Positions 25,465 to 34,192 of a DNA stretch of 64,000 nt are shown here, in pieces. The first letter of the stretch is position 1. Each line of letters begins with the position of its first letter. Where the stretch lies: the NCBI GenBank assembly GCA_041987205.1, contig JBHIWX010000003.1, positions 32,523-96,522 on the forward strand. Reading direction: 5' to 3'. The notes beneath the pieces are model-generated. The model saw nothing but the letters and a program-made list of their open reading frames with translations. It was not told the DNA's origin and did no database searches. The position numbers and the translations under genes were made by a program. This stretch comes from BOKV01 sp041987205. Lineage in GTDB: Bacteria > Pseudomonadota > Alphaproteobacteria > Rhizobiales > Rhizobiaceae.

Positions 25465-28167
25465 CTAGCCCTGCGCGGGCAGGGCGTAGGCGATGATCGA
25501 ATCGCCGGCCTTCGTGCCGGTCGAGCCGTGACCGCCGGCGACGACGACGAGATATTGTCGACCGTCCTCGCCGAGATAGGTGGCAGGTGTGGCCTGGCCG
25601 CCGGCCGGCAGCCGGTCGCGCCAGATCTCCTTGCCGGTCTTCAGGTCATAGCCACGCACGTAATAGTCCATGGTACCCGACAGGAAGGCCATGCCGCCAC
25701 CGGTAACGATCGGACCGCCGATACCCGGCACGCCCATCTCGAAGGGCAGCGGTACAGGCGCGAGGTCTTGCACCGTGCCATTCACATGCTTGTAGACGGT
25801 CTTGCCCGTGGTCAGATCGACGCCGGCGACGTAGCCCCATGGCGGGCGCTGGCACGGCAGGCCGAGCGGCGACAGGAAGGGTGCCATCTTCGCAGCATAC
25901 GGCGCGCCGAAGTTCTCGTTGAAGACCGGCGAGCCATCCTTCGAGACGACACGTTTGTCGGCGTTGTCGCGCGGCACCATCTTCGACGTGAAGGCCAGAT
26001 AGACCGGCATGTCGAACATGATCTGGCGTTCGGGATCGACCGCGACAGAACCCCAGTTGAACACGCCGAAATTGCCCGGATAGACAATGGTGCCCTTTTC
26101 CGAGGGCGGCGTGAACCGGCCCTGGTAGCGCATCTCGTTGAACCGGATCCGGCAGTAGAGCTGGTCGAACGGCGTGGCGCCCCACATGTCGGCACCGGTC
26201 AGTTTTTCGGGTTTGAACGATACCGTCGAGACCGGCTGCGTCGCCGCGGCATGATCGCCCTCGACCGTGCCCTGCGGAGCAGGCTCCTCGGTCACCGGCA
26301 GGACCGGCTGGCCGGTCTCCCGGTTGAGCACGAAGATCTCGCCCTGCTTGGTCGGCGCCACGAGAGCAGGAACGTCCTGCCCCTCGACGGTCAGGTCGAC
26401 CAGTACGGGCTGCGAAGGCACGTCATAGTCCCACAGGTCGTGATGCACGGTCTGGTAGACCCAGGCCACCTCGCCGGTTTCAGCGTTCAGCGCCAGGATC
26501 GAGGAGGAGTATTTCTCCACCGCCTCCGAGCGGTCGGCGCCATACTGGTCCGGCGATTCATTGCCCATGGGCAGATAGATCAGGCCCAGTTCGGGATCGT
26601 AGCTCGAGACGCTCCAGGAGTTCGGCGCGTTCTGCGAGTAGGTCTCGCCCTCGGCGATGGGCGCGCTCGACCCCGGCTTCTTGGAATCGAAGTTCCAGAC
26701 CAGTTCGCCCGTGTCGATGTCGTAGGCGCGGATCACACCGGACGGCGAGGTCGTCGCCGCATTGTCGTTGACGGCGCCGCCGACGATGATGAGATCGCCG
26801 GTGATGACCGGGGGCGAGGTCGAGTAGAACGAGCCCGGCGTCACGTTGGGCATGTTGGCCCACAGATTGACGGTGCCGTCGGCACCGCCGAATCCGGGGC
26901 ACAGTTCGCCCGTTTCAGCGCTGATCGACAGCAGACGGCCATCGGCCAGCGAGTAATAGAGGCGCTTGTCGCAGACGGGCGGGATCGGGCCGGCATAGCG
27001 GGTCGTCTCGCGCTCGACCACTGGATTGGGATCGCCCGGTTTCGCCTGGCCGGTCACCACGTTCTGCGGCACGCCGGCGGCAGCACGCGTTACTTCCGCG
27101 ACGCTGGCTTCGATACGCTCCTCAGGGGTGAGGAGTTCCGTCTGCGCCTGCGTGGCCACGGCCTGAGGCGTCGTGGTCTCCGTCTGCGCGGCCTCGGCGT
27201 TCGTGGTTTCGGTCGGTTTCGTTGCCGGGTCCGAGGCCGCAGTTTCCTGAGTTGCCTCAGTAGCCGGCTCGGCTTCGGCAGCGGCCGCGCTGCGGCTGAC
27301 CGTGCTGTCGTAATAGGAGACGCCGCGACAGGTCATGTGCTGCGTGGTCTCCGAGTTGGGCTGCTGCAGCTTCGGATCGAAACGCCATTTCTCCTCGCCC
27401 GTCTCGGGATCGAGCGCGATCACCGTGCCGAACGGCGTACAGGCATAAAGCATGTCGCCGATCTTCAACGGGGTGACTTCATAGGTCGTCTCACCCGGAT
27501 CGGAACCGTCGCGGACCTGCCCCGTCTCATAGGTCCAGGCGACCTTCAGATCGGAGACATTGTCGGGCGTGATCTGGCCGAGCGGCGAATAGCGCTGACC
27601 GGCCTGCGTGCGGCCATAGGCGGCCCATTCGCCGGGCTTCACGTCGCCTGCATTGGCGGTCTGTACATCACCCGCCGGCGCGTTCGCGCCCGAGGCATTC
27701 TCCGTTTCCTGCTCCATTCGTGCCTGGCTGAACGTGCCTGAAACATCATGGGGCGACTGGAACAAAGTGTAGAGGCCGGTGCCGACCGCGATCACCAGCG
27801 CAGCGGCGAGAAAAGCGCTGTTGGCGCCGTAGCGGGCGGGCGGCGGATCGGTGCGGTGCATGGCGCGCACCATTGGCGGCAGCACGGCCAGGATGCCGAG
27901 CACCACCAGCAGGGCGCCGCGTGGCGCAAGCGACCACCAGTCCGGCCCGACCTCCCAGAGCGACCATGCCAGCGTGACGAGCAGGGTTACGGCATAGACG
28001 CCAAGTCCCAACGCGTTGCGCGCCAGCATCAGGGCGCCGGAAGCGATCAGCCCCGCGCCCAGAAGGATGTAGAACCAGGAACCGCCGAGCGCGGCCAGCC
28101 AGATGCCGCCGCCGCCCAGCGCGACGCCGGATAGCAGAATGATTGCAGACAGAATTGTTCGATACAT
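25465..28167 (-). CDS. gcd: membrane-bound PQQ-dependent glucose dehydrogenase with low-complexity insert
   Basis: Quinoprotein that oxidises glucose (or related sugar/quinate) in the periplasm and passes electrons to ubiquinone. 900 residues, against about 800 in typical members. Four to five N-terminal membrane segments (1-135) are followed by the eight-bladed propeller, with WAAYGRTQAGQRYSPL, HMTCRGVSYYD, TSPPVITGDLIIVGG, VYQTVHHDLWDYDVPSQP and the C-terminal GGHGSTGTKAGDSIIAYALP. Residues about 288-396 form an Ala/Thr/Glu/Gln-rich insert between two conserved blocks. PQQ synthesis genes are not in the window. It interrupts the liu region. Quinate/shikimate specificity cannot be excluded. 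Confidence 0.9.
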   Translation of the reverse strand: MYRTILSAIILLSGVALGGGGIWLAALGGSWFYILLGAGLIASGALMLARNALGLGVYAVTLLVTLAWSLWEVGPDWWSLAPRGALLVVLGILAVLPPMVRAMHRTDPPPARYGANSAFLAAALVIAVGTGLYTLFQSPHDVSGTFSQARMEQETENASGANAPAGDVQTANAGDVKPGEWAAYGRTQAGQRYSPLGQITPDNVSDLKVAWTYETGQVRDGSDPGETTYEVTPLKIGDMLYACTPFGTVIALDPETGEEKWRFDPKLQQPNSETTQHMTCRGVSYYDSTVSRSAAAAEAEPATEATQETAASDPATKPTETTNAEAAQTETTTPQAVATQAQTELLTPEERIEASVAEVTRAAAGVPQNVVTGQAKPGDPNPVVERETTRYAGPIPPVCDKRLYYSLADGRLLSISAETGELCPGFGGADGTVNLWANMPNVTPGSFYSTSPPVITGDLIIVGGAVNDNAATTSPSGVIRAYDIDTGELVWNFDSKKPGSSAPIAEGETYSQNAPNSWSVSSYDPELGLIYLPMGNESPDQYGADRSEAVEKYSSSILALNAETGEVAWVYQTVHHDLWDYDVPSQPVLVDLTVEGQDVPALVAPTKQGEIFVLNRETGQPVLPVTEEPAPQGTVEGDHAAATQPVSTVSFKPEKLTGADMWGATPFDQLYCRIRFNEMRYQGRFTPPSEKGTIVYPGNFGVFNWGSVAVDPERQIMFDMPVYLAFTSKMVPRDNADKRVVSKDGSPVFNENFGAPYAAKMAPFLSPLGLPCQRPPWGYVAGVDLTTGKTVYKHVNGTVQDLAPVPLPFEMGVPGIGGPIVTGGGMAFLSGTMDYYVRGYDLKTGKEIWRDRLPAGGQATPATYLGEDGRQYLVVVAGGHGSTGTKAGDSIIAYALPAQG
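26980..27306 (-). other. low-complexity insert within the gcd coding sequence
   Basis: About 109 codons coding for an Ala-, Thr-, Glu- and Gln-rich stretch (for example TETTTPQAVATQAQTELL) placed after TCRGVSYYD and before PPVCDKRLYYSLADG. It probably forms a long surface loop of the propeller in the periplasm. Confidence 0.75.
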
Positions 28168-28537
28168 GAAGGACTCCCGCGGTTGTCCGGACCGCGCGGA
28201 GGCATCTCGTGGCAGAAGCGCCGGTATCTGAACTCGAATGCCCCCGGCGAAACGAAAAGCGGGGGTACGGATCGTGCCAGCTGTCGCGGGATTCCGCAAT
28301 CGGCCCGTTGAGGTCGTGGATCGCGTTGCGCGATCCCTTGCAGGGGGCCAACGCCTCATCGACCGATCCGTTCCATCAAATACGGATACCACCACATATC
28401 GGGTTGGTGCGTCGCGAAGAAGCTGCGGCCCGCAACGCCACACGTCGAAAGCCCGGCCTTCATGTTGCCGGCCTTTCCATCAAAGAGGTATTCGGGCAGT
28501 CTTGCCGCGCGCGAGCGACAACGCGGCGGGGGACGCG
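28168..28537. other. 370-bp divergent intergenic region, gcd and methyltransferase
   Basis: No convincing coding sequence or RNA gene. It must carry the promoters of gcd (minus) and of the methyltransferase gene (plus), but I see no strong -35/-10 pair. Reading frames across it have no recognisable protein content. Confidence 0.5.
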
Positions 28538-29257
28538 ATGGCCGATATCTACGATCCGCAATTCGTCAAGGGCGTGTTCGACCGGTGCGGCCGGAACTAT
28601 CGCTGGTGGAGCCTCGTCGCGTCTTTCGGCTTTGTGGCGCTGTGGCGCCGGCAATGCGTCGCCGCGCTGCCGCCCTTTCCCAATGACGCGCCGCATGGCG
28701 TCGACATGATGGCAGGCACCGGCGAGGTCTGGGGCCCGCTGCTCGCCCGTCATCCGCAGATCGCCTCGGTCACGGCGATCGACATATCGACCGAGATGCA
28801 CCTCCAGGCGGTCGAGCGCCTGCACGCGGCGCGCAGCGACCGCATCCGCCATCTCGAACTCGATGCGCTGAAAAACGAGTTGCCGGCCGGCACGGCCGAC
28901 TTCCTGATCTCCACCTTCGGCATGAAGACCTTCAATGCCGATCAGCATGCCCGCTTCGCCGCCGAGGTCGCCCGCGTGCTCAAGCCCGGCGGCGTGTTCT
29001 CGATCATCGAGGCGTCCGACCCGAAGGGCTGGACGCTGCGCCCGCTCTATCTGTTCTATCTCGGCAAGGTCCTGCCGATGATCGAACGACTGTTCCTGCG
29101 CGGCGCGGAGGATTTCGCCATGCTGGAGCCCTATGCGCGCGGCTTCGGCGATTGCTCCGGCATCGCGAAAGCGCTTGAAGCCAATGGGCTGGAGGTGACG
29201 TTCCGTCGCCATTTCTTTGGCTGCGCGACGAGCGTTTCCGGCCGCAAGCCGGGCTGA
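28538..29257 (+). CDS. class I SAM-dependent methyltransferase (UbiE-like)
   Basis: A 239-residue methyltransferase. The SAM-binding motif is HGVDMMAGTGEVWGPLLA (about 52-69), followed by VTAIDISTEM, LDALKNELPAGTADFLIST and the post-motif VLKPGGVFSIIEASDPKGW. The pattern is that of UbiE/COQ5-type enzymes acting on quinone or lipid substrates; the true substrate is unknown. The ATG at 28538 follows GCGGGGGA. It is the only plus-strand gene inside the liu region. Confidence 0.9.
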   Translation: MADIYDPQFVKGVFDRCGRNYRWWSLVASFGFVALWRRQCVAALPPFPNDAPHGVDMMAGTGEVWGPLLARHPQIASVTAIDISTEMHLQAVERLHAARSDRIRHLELDALKNELPAGTADFLISTFGMKTFNADQHARFAAEVARVLKPGGVFSIIEASDPKGWTLRPLYLFYLGKVLPMIERLFLRGAEDFAMLEPYARGFGDCSGIAKALEANGLEVTFRRHFFGCATSVSGRKPG

Positions 29258-29262
29258 GAACC

Positions 29263-29802
29263 TCATCGGCCCGCTCCATCGGCAATGCCCAGCGCGGCGA
29301 TCTCGCGCTCGTGCAGTTCGGCAGCTTGGTCGTCGAAGCAGCAGAAGATGATGGTCGCCGGCAGGTCATGGTCCGCCAGATGATCGGCCACTGTTCGCAC
29401 CGCGATCTTCGCAGCCTGTTCCTTCGGATAGCCGTAGATGCCGGTCGAGATCGACGGGAAGGCAACGGATTTCAGGCCATGGTCGCGAGCCAGTTCGAGG
29501 CTTCGGCGATAGCAGGAGGCAAGCAGTTCTGGCTCTCCTTTCTCGCCGCCATGCCAGATCGGTCCGACCGTGTGGATGACATGGCGCGCCGGCAGGCGGT
29601 GGCCTTTCGTGATCTTGGCATCTCCCGTCGCACAACCGCCGAGCACGCGGCATTCGGCCAGCAGTTCCGGCCCCGCCGCGCGATGGATCGCCCCGTCGAC
29701 TCCGCCGCCGCCAAGCAGCGAAGCGTTCGCCGCGTTGACGATGGCGTCGACCTCGAGCATGGTGATGTCGGCCGTGACGACGGAGAGGCGCTGTTCAGTC
29801 AT
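29263..29802 (-). CDS. macro-domain protein (YmdB-like O-acetyl-ADP-ribose deacetylase)
   Basis: A 179-residue protein consisting of one macro domain that binds and usually hydrolyses ADP-ribose derivatives. DAIVNAANASLLGGGGVDGA (about 19-38) contains the catalytic Asn and Gly-rich loop, with IHRAAG next; SISTGIYGYPKEQAA is the second ligand loop. Start ATG at 29802 lies 22 bases after the MBL-fold gene stop, so the two probably form an operon. Confidence 0.93.
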   Translation of the reverse strand: MTEQRLSVVTADITMLEVDAIVNAANASLLGGGGVDGAIHRAAGPELLAECRVLGGCATGDAKITKGHRLPARHVIHTVGPIWHGGEKGEPELLASCYRRSLELARDHGLKSVAFPSISTGIYGYPKEQAAKIAVRTVADHLADHDLPATIIFCCFDDQAAELHEREIAALGIADGAGR

Positions 29803-29824
29803 GCCTGTTTTCCAAACCGCCTCT

Positions 29825-30640
29825 TCACCCATCCGTGGCACCAATGGCGGCGAGATAACGCGCGGCGGAGCGCTCGATGGCGCCCTTGCCGTCCGCCATG
29901 ACACTCCTGCCGTCGAACGCTCCGTGGATCACTTCGAATTCGCAATCGGCGACGCTATCCACGATCCGCCGGATCGCCGCCGCGCCGAGCGGGATGAGGT
30001 TGGGATAGCTGTACATGAAGCTGACATGCCTGCGGTCCGGGACGACCTGAATCGTGTCGCCCGACATCAGCGCGCCACGCCCTTCGGCGAGCCAGGGACA
30101 GTGAAGCACCGAGGCCCCGTCGAAATGGCCGCCACAGCGGATCATCATTGCATCGCCAATGGCGAGGCGCTCGCCCTGCCACAGATTCACGGCCGGACCC
30201 GTACGCCGGATCCATGAGCCGTCATCGGCATGAATGTGGATCGGCGCGCCGCCAAAGGCCGTGCTCCATTCCAGCATCGAGGAATAATAGTGTGGGTGCG
30301 AGATCGCGATGGCCGAGATTCCGCCGAGCGACTCGATGCGCTCGATGGTTTCACGGTCGATCAGGCTCAGGCAGTCCCAGAGAATGTTTCCCGTTTCGTG
30401 GCGGATCAGGAAGGCGCGCTGGCCGATGCCAAAATGCGGCGCGATGCGCAGGCTGTGCAGGCCGGGTTCATGCTCCTCCCAGACGATGCGGTGGTCGCGC
30501 GCCAGCGATTCCATCGTCGTCCAGCGCTGGCCCTGTTCAGGCACAAATTGCCGCTCGTCCTCGCAGATGGCGCAGGAGGCGGGCGGCTCGGCGCTTTCGG
30601 TGTGCTGGCTGCCGCAGGTGACGCACATGAAAACCGGCAT
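29825..30640 (-). CDS. MBL-fold protein with N-terminal zinc ribbon and altered metal motif
   Basis: A 271-residue protein. The N-terminus has a zinc-ribbon/rubredoxin-like knuckle, Cys6-x2-Cys9 and Cys23-x2-Cys26. The metallo-beta-lactamase fold follows, but the usual HxHxDH is HPHYYS (115-120), so the second Asp/His pair is missing; His172 (GGHFDG) and Asp195 (MSGDTI) are still in place. It may bind one metal or act on an unusual substrate. Lies four bases downstream of the carboxylase beta gene and upstream of the macro-domain gene. Confidence 0.85.
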   Translation of the reverse strand: MPVFMCVTCGSQHTESAEPPASCAICEDERQFVPEQGQRWTTMESLARDHRIVWEEHEPGLHSLRIAPHFGIGQRAFLIRHETGNILWDCLSLIDRETIERIESLGGISAIAISHPHYYSSMLEWSTAFGGAPIHIHADDGSWIRRTGPAVNLWQGERLAIGDAMMIRCGGHFDGASVLHCPWLAEGRGALMSGDTIQVVPDRRHVSFMYSYPNLIPLGAAAIRRIVDSVADCEFEVIHGAFDGRSVMADGKGAIERSAARYLAAIGATDG

Positions 30641-30643
30641 GGC

Positions 30644-32248
30644 TCACATCCTGAACAGGCCGAATTTCGTGTCGGGGATCGGCGCGTTGAGCGCGGCCGA
30701 CAGCGAAAGGGCGAGCACCTGACGCGTCTTGCGCGGGTCGACGATGCCGTCGTCCCACAGCCGCGCGGAGGCATAGAGCGGGTGCGACTGTTCCTCGAAC
30801 ATTTCCAGTGTCGGGCGCTTGAACTCGGCCTCCTCCTCGGCCGACCATGACCCGCCGGAACGTTCAATGGCGTCGCGCTTGACGGTCGCCAGCACGCCGG
30901 CGGCCTGTTCGCCGCCCATCACCGAGATGCGCGAGTTCGGCCAGGTCCACAGGAAGCGTGGCGAATAGGCCCGGCCCGCCATGCCGTAATTGCCGGCGCC
31001 GAAGGAGCCGCCGACAACAAAAGTGATCTTCGGCACGGCGGTGGTCGCGACCGCCGTGACCAGCTTGGCGCCGTCACGGGCGATGCCGCCGGTCTCGGCC
31101 TTGCGGCCGACCATGAAGCCGGTGATGTTCTGCAGGAAGACCAGCGGGATTTTTCGTTGCGAGCACAGTTCGACGAAATGCGCGCCCTTGAGCGCGCTTT
31201 CCGAAAACAGCACGCCATTGTTGGCGACGATGCCGACCGGCAGGCCCATGACATGGGCGAAGCCGCAGACCAGCGTCGTGCCGTAACGCGCCTTGAATTC
31301 GTCGAAGCGCGAGCCGTCGACCACTCGGGCGATGACCTCGCGGATGTCGTAGCCGGTTTTCAGATCGCCCGGAACCACGCCGAGAATTTCGTCGGGATCG
31401 TAGGCCGGCTCTTCCGGCGTCGCCATCTCGACGCCCTGCGGCTTGTTACGGTTGAGGTTGGCTATCGCGCGCCGCGCCAGTGCCAGCGCGTGCGCATCAT
31501 TGTCGGCCAGATGATCGGCAACGCCCGACAGGCGCGTGTGGACATCACCGCCGCCCAGGTCCTCGGCGGAGACCACCTCGCCCGTCGCCGCCTTCACCAG
31601 TGGCGGGCCTGCCAGGAAGATCGTGCCCTGGTTCTTCACGATGATGGTCTCGTCACTCATCGCCGGCACATAGGCGCCGCCCGCCGTGCACGAGCCCATG
31701 ACCACGGCGATCTGCGCGATGCCCTTGGCGCTCATGTTCGCCTGGTTGAAGAAGATGCGGCCGAAATGATCCCGGTCGGGAAAGACCTCGTCCTGCTGCG
31801 GCAGGTTCGCGCCGCCCGAATCGACCAGATAGACGCAGGGCAGGCCGTTCTGCTCGGCGATCTCCTGCGCGCGCAGATGCTTCTTGACGGTCATCGGATA
31901 GTAGGTGCCGCCCTTCACCGTGGCGTCGTTGGCGACCACCATCACCTCGCGGCCCTCGACCCGGCCGATTCCGGCGACCATGCCTGCAGCGGGCGCCACG
32001 CCGTCATACATGCCGTGCGCCGCCGTCGCGCCGATCTCGAGGAAGGGTGTGCCGGGATCGAGCAGGCGCGTAACGCGCTCCCTAGGCAGCAGCTTGCCGC
32101 GCGACACATGGCGTTCACGTGCCTTTTCGCCGCCGCCCAGCGCGGCGGCCTGCGCGGCGTCATCAACGATCTTCAGCGCGGCCAGATTGGCCTCGCGATT
32201 TGCCGCGAAGGCATCCGAGCGGGGTGAGATGGAGGAGGTGAGTTTCAA
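30644..32248 (-). CDS. liuB: methylcrotonyl-CoA carboxylase, carboxyltransferase beta subunit
   Basis: Transfers the carboxyl group from biotin to 3-methylcrotonyl-CoA. 534 residues, the usual length. Acyl-CoA carboxylase motifs include RERVTRLLDPGTPFLEIG, YLVDSGGANLPQQDEVFPD, GTIFLAGPPLVKAATGE and PLVFLQNITGFMVG, and the C-terminal GAGNYGMAGRAYSPRFLWTW. The start is a TTG (KLTSSISPRSDAF N-terminus) that overlaps the stop of the flavodoxin-like gene as TTGA, with GGAG upstream. Confidence 0.95.
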   Translation of the reverse strand: MKLTSSISPRSDAFAANREANLAALKIVDDAAQAAALGGGEKARERHVSRGKLLPRERVTRLLDPGTPFLEIGATAAHGMYDGVAPAAGMVAGIGRVEGREVMVVANDATVKGGTYYPMTVKKHLRAQEIAEQNGLPCVYLVDSGGANLPQQDEVFPDRDHFGRIFFNQANMSAKGIAQIAVVMGSCTAGGAYVPAMSDETIIVKNQGTIFLAGPPLVKAATGEVVSAEDLGGGDVHTRLSGVADHLADNDAHALALARRAIANLNRNKPQGVEMATPEEPAYDPDEILGVVPGDLKTGYDIREVIARVVDGSRFDEFKARYGTTLVCGFAHVMGLPVGIVANNGVLFSESALKGAHFVELCSQRKIPLVFLQNITGFMVGRKAETGGIARDGAKLVTAVATTAVPKITFVVGGSFGAGNYGMAGRAYSPRFLWTWPNSRISVMGGEQAAGVLATVKRDAIERSGGSWSAEEEAEFKRPTLEMFEEQSHPLYASARLWDDGIVDPRKTRQVLALSLSAALNAPIPDTKFGLFRM

Positions 32249-33003
32249 GCTCTGTGCTCCGGGTTGTGATAGTCGAAACGGCAGCCGGCCTTCCAGGCGT
32301 TGCGGTCGTTGCCATGGTTGGGCAGGCCGCCGACGTCTTTCAGCATGCGTGCCATATGCATCAGGTTCCAGGTCATGATGGTGGTGTTGCGCTGGGTGAA
32401 ATCATTGTCGAAGCCGACCGGGCCGTCATCGCTTTCATCGCCGTAGGATGGGCCGGGACCGGCCTCGCCGATCCAGCCGCAATCGGCCTGCGGCGGGATG
32501 GTGTAGCCCAGATGGCCGAGCGCGTAGAGAATGGTCATGGCGCAATGCTTGATGCCGTCCTCATTGCCGGTCATCACCGCGCCGCCGGTCTTGCCGTAGA
32601 AGATCGACTGGCCCCTGTCGTTGAGCATGCCGCTCATGCCGTATAGCCGTTCGATCAGGATGCGGCACAGCGAACTTTCCTCGCCCAGCCAGATCGGGGT
32701 GCCGACGATCAGGATGTCGGCCGCTTCAACCTTCTCCCAGAGCTTCGGCCAGTCGTCACGGTCCCAGCCGTGCTCGGTCATGTCGGGGTAGACGCCATAG
32801 GGGATCTGGAAGTCGGCGGCGTGGACGTGCTCAACGTCGATGCCGTTTCGGCCCATGATCTCCTCGGCCACGGACAGCAGGCGGCGGGTGTGGGATTCCT
32901 CCGCCTGCCTCTTCAGCGAGCAGTTGAAGACAATGGCCTTCAGATCCGAAAAATCGGTCTCGTTCGCCTCGCAGAGACGTTCCTGCCTGTCGTTGAGCGC
33001 CAT
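32245..33003 (-). CDS. flavodoxin/NADPH-dependent FMN reductase family protein
   Basis: A 252-residue flavoprotein-like protein. AIVFNCSLKRQAEESHTRRLL resembles the FMN phosphate loop, VEAADILIVGTPIWLGEESSLCRILIERL is the second FMN-contact segment, and KTGGAVMTGNEDG the third. It is nested between isovaleryl-CoA dehydrogenase and the carboxylase, with TTGA overlap to the latter, so it is co-translated with leucine degradation. A redox role beside an acyl-CoA dehydrogenase is possible but unproven. Confidence 0.88.
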   Translation of the reverse strand: MALNDRQERLCEANETDFSDLKAIVFNCSLKRQAEESHTRRLLSVAEEIMGRNGIDVEHVHAADFQIPYGVYPDMTEHGWDRDDWPKLWEKVEAADILIVGTPIWLGEESSLCRILIERLYGMSGMLNDRGQSIFYGKTGGAVMTGNEDGIKHCAMTILYALGHLGYTIPPQADCGWIGEAGPGPSYGDESDDGPVGFDNDFTQRNTTIMTWNLMHMARMLKDVGGLPNHGNDRNAWKAGCRFDYHNPEHRA

Positions 33004-33028
33004 GTCTTCCTCCCTTGCCTGTTTGCCG

Positions 33029-34192
33029 TCAGCCCGTCGCCTTCATCAGTTCCCGGCCGACCAGCATGCGACGGATTTCCGACGTGCCGGCGCCGATCTC
33101 CATCAGCTTGGCATCGCGCATGATGCGCGAAACGGGCGAATCGTTGAGATAGCCGGCACCGCCCATGGCCTGCACGGCCTGGGTCGCCTGCACCATCGCC
33201 TGTTCGGAAGCGTAGAGCACACATGCGGCAGCATCCTGACGCGTGACCTCGCCGCGATCGCAGGCCGCCGCCACGGCGTAGACATAGGCGCGGGCGGAAT
33301 TCATCGACGCGTACATGTCGGCGATCTTGCCCTGCATGAGCTGGAAGTCGCCGATCGGCTGACCGAACTGCTTGCGCTCATGCATGTAGGGCATGATGTG
33401 GTCGAGGCAGGCATGCATGATGCCGACGCCGATGCCAGACAGCACGACGCGCTCGTAGTCGAGGCCGCTCATCAGCACGTTGACGCCCTTGCCCTCCTCT
33501 CCGAGCACGTTCTCGAAGGGCACCTCGCAATCCTCGAAGATCAGTTCGCCGGTGTTGGAACCGCGCATGCCGAGCTTGTCGAAATGCGGCGAGGTGGAAA
33601 AACCCTTCATCTCCTTTTCGATCAGGAAGGCGGTCACGCCGCGCGAGCCGGCATCCGGATCGGTCTTGGCGTAGACGACCAGCGTGTCGGCATCGGGGCC
33701 GTTGGTGATCCAGTATTTGGTGCCGTTGAGGCGGTAATGATCGTTGCGCTTTTCGGCGCGCAGCTTCATCGAGACGACATCGGAGCCGGCACCGGCCTCC
33801 GACATGGCAAGCGCGCCGACATGTTCGCCGGAGACGAGACACGGCAGATATTTCGCCTTCTGCTCGGCATTGCCGTTCAGCCGGATCTGGTTGACGCACA
33901 GATTGGAATGCGCGCCGTAGGACAGCGAGACCGAGGCGGAGGCACGTGCCACCTCCTCGACCGCCACCGTGTGGGCGAGGTAGCCGAGGCCGATGCCGCC
34001 ATATTCCTCCGGCACGGTGATACCGAGCATGCCGAGATCACCCATCTCCTTCCAGAGTTCGGCCGGAAAGTCGTTGTTTGCGTCGATGTCGGCGGCCATC
34101 GGCGCGACGCGCTCCTGCGCCCAGCGATGCACCGTCTCGCGCAGCGCCTCGACATCGTCGCCGAGCGCAAAATTCATGCTGGCTGTGAACAT
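33029..34192 (-). CDS. liuA: isovaleryl-CoA dehydrogenase
   Basis: FAD enzyme oxidising isovaleryl-CoA to 3-methylcrotonyl-CoA in leucine degradation; passes electrons to ETF. 387 residues. LAMSEAGAGSDVVSMK and YWITNGPDADTLVVYAKT are the flavin-binding segments; GLDYERVVLSGIGVGIM carries the Glu at the isovaleryl-type catalytic position, and the C-terminus (GTSEIRRMLVGRELM) is standard. The start ATG at 34192 gives MFTASMNFALGDD; an ATG at 34177 overlaps the tetR stop as ATGA. Confidence 0.94.
   Translation of the reverse strand: MFTASMNFALGDDVEALRETVHRWAQERVAPMAADIDANNDFPAELWKEMGDLGMLGITVPEEYGGIGLGYLAHTVAVEEVARASASVSLSYGAHSNLCVNQIRLNGNAEQKAKYLPCLVSGEHVGALAMSEAGAGSDVVSMKLRAEKRNDHYRLNGTKYWITNGPDADTLVVYAKTDPDAGSRGVTAFLIEKEMKGFSTSPHFDKLGMRGSNTGELIFEDCEVPFENVLGEEGKGVNVLMSGLDYERVVLSGIGVGIMHACLDHIMPYMHERKQFGQPIGDFQLMQGKIADMYASMNSARAYVYAVAAACDRGEVTRQDAAACVLYASEQAMVQATQAVQAMGGAGYLNDSPVSRIMRDAKLMEIGAGTSEIRRMLVGRELMKATG

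Noticed and set aside
25528..27741. 737-codon plus-strand open frame opposite gcd
   Set aside because: It is the antisense shadow of a clearly conserved gene in GC-rich DNA; its translation is Arg/Asp/Gly-rich with no motif or ribosome-binding site.
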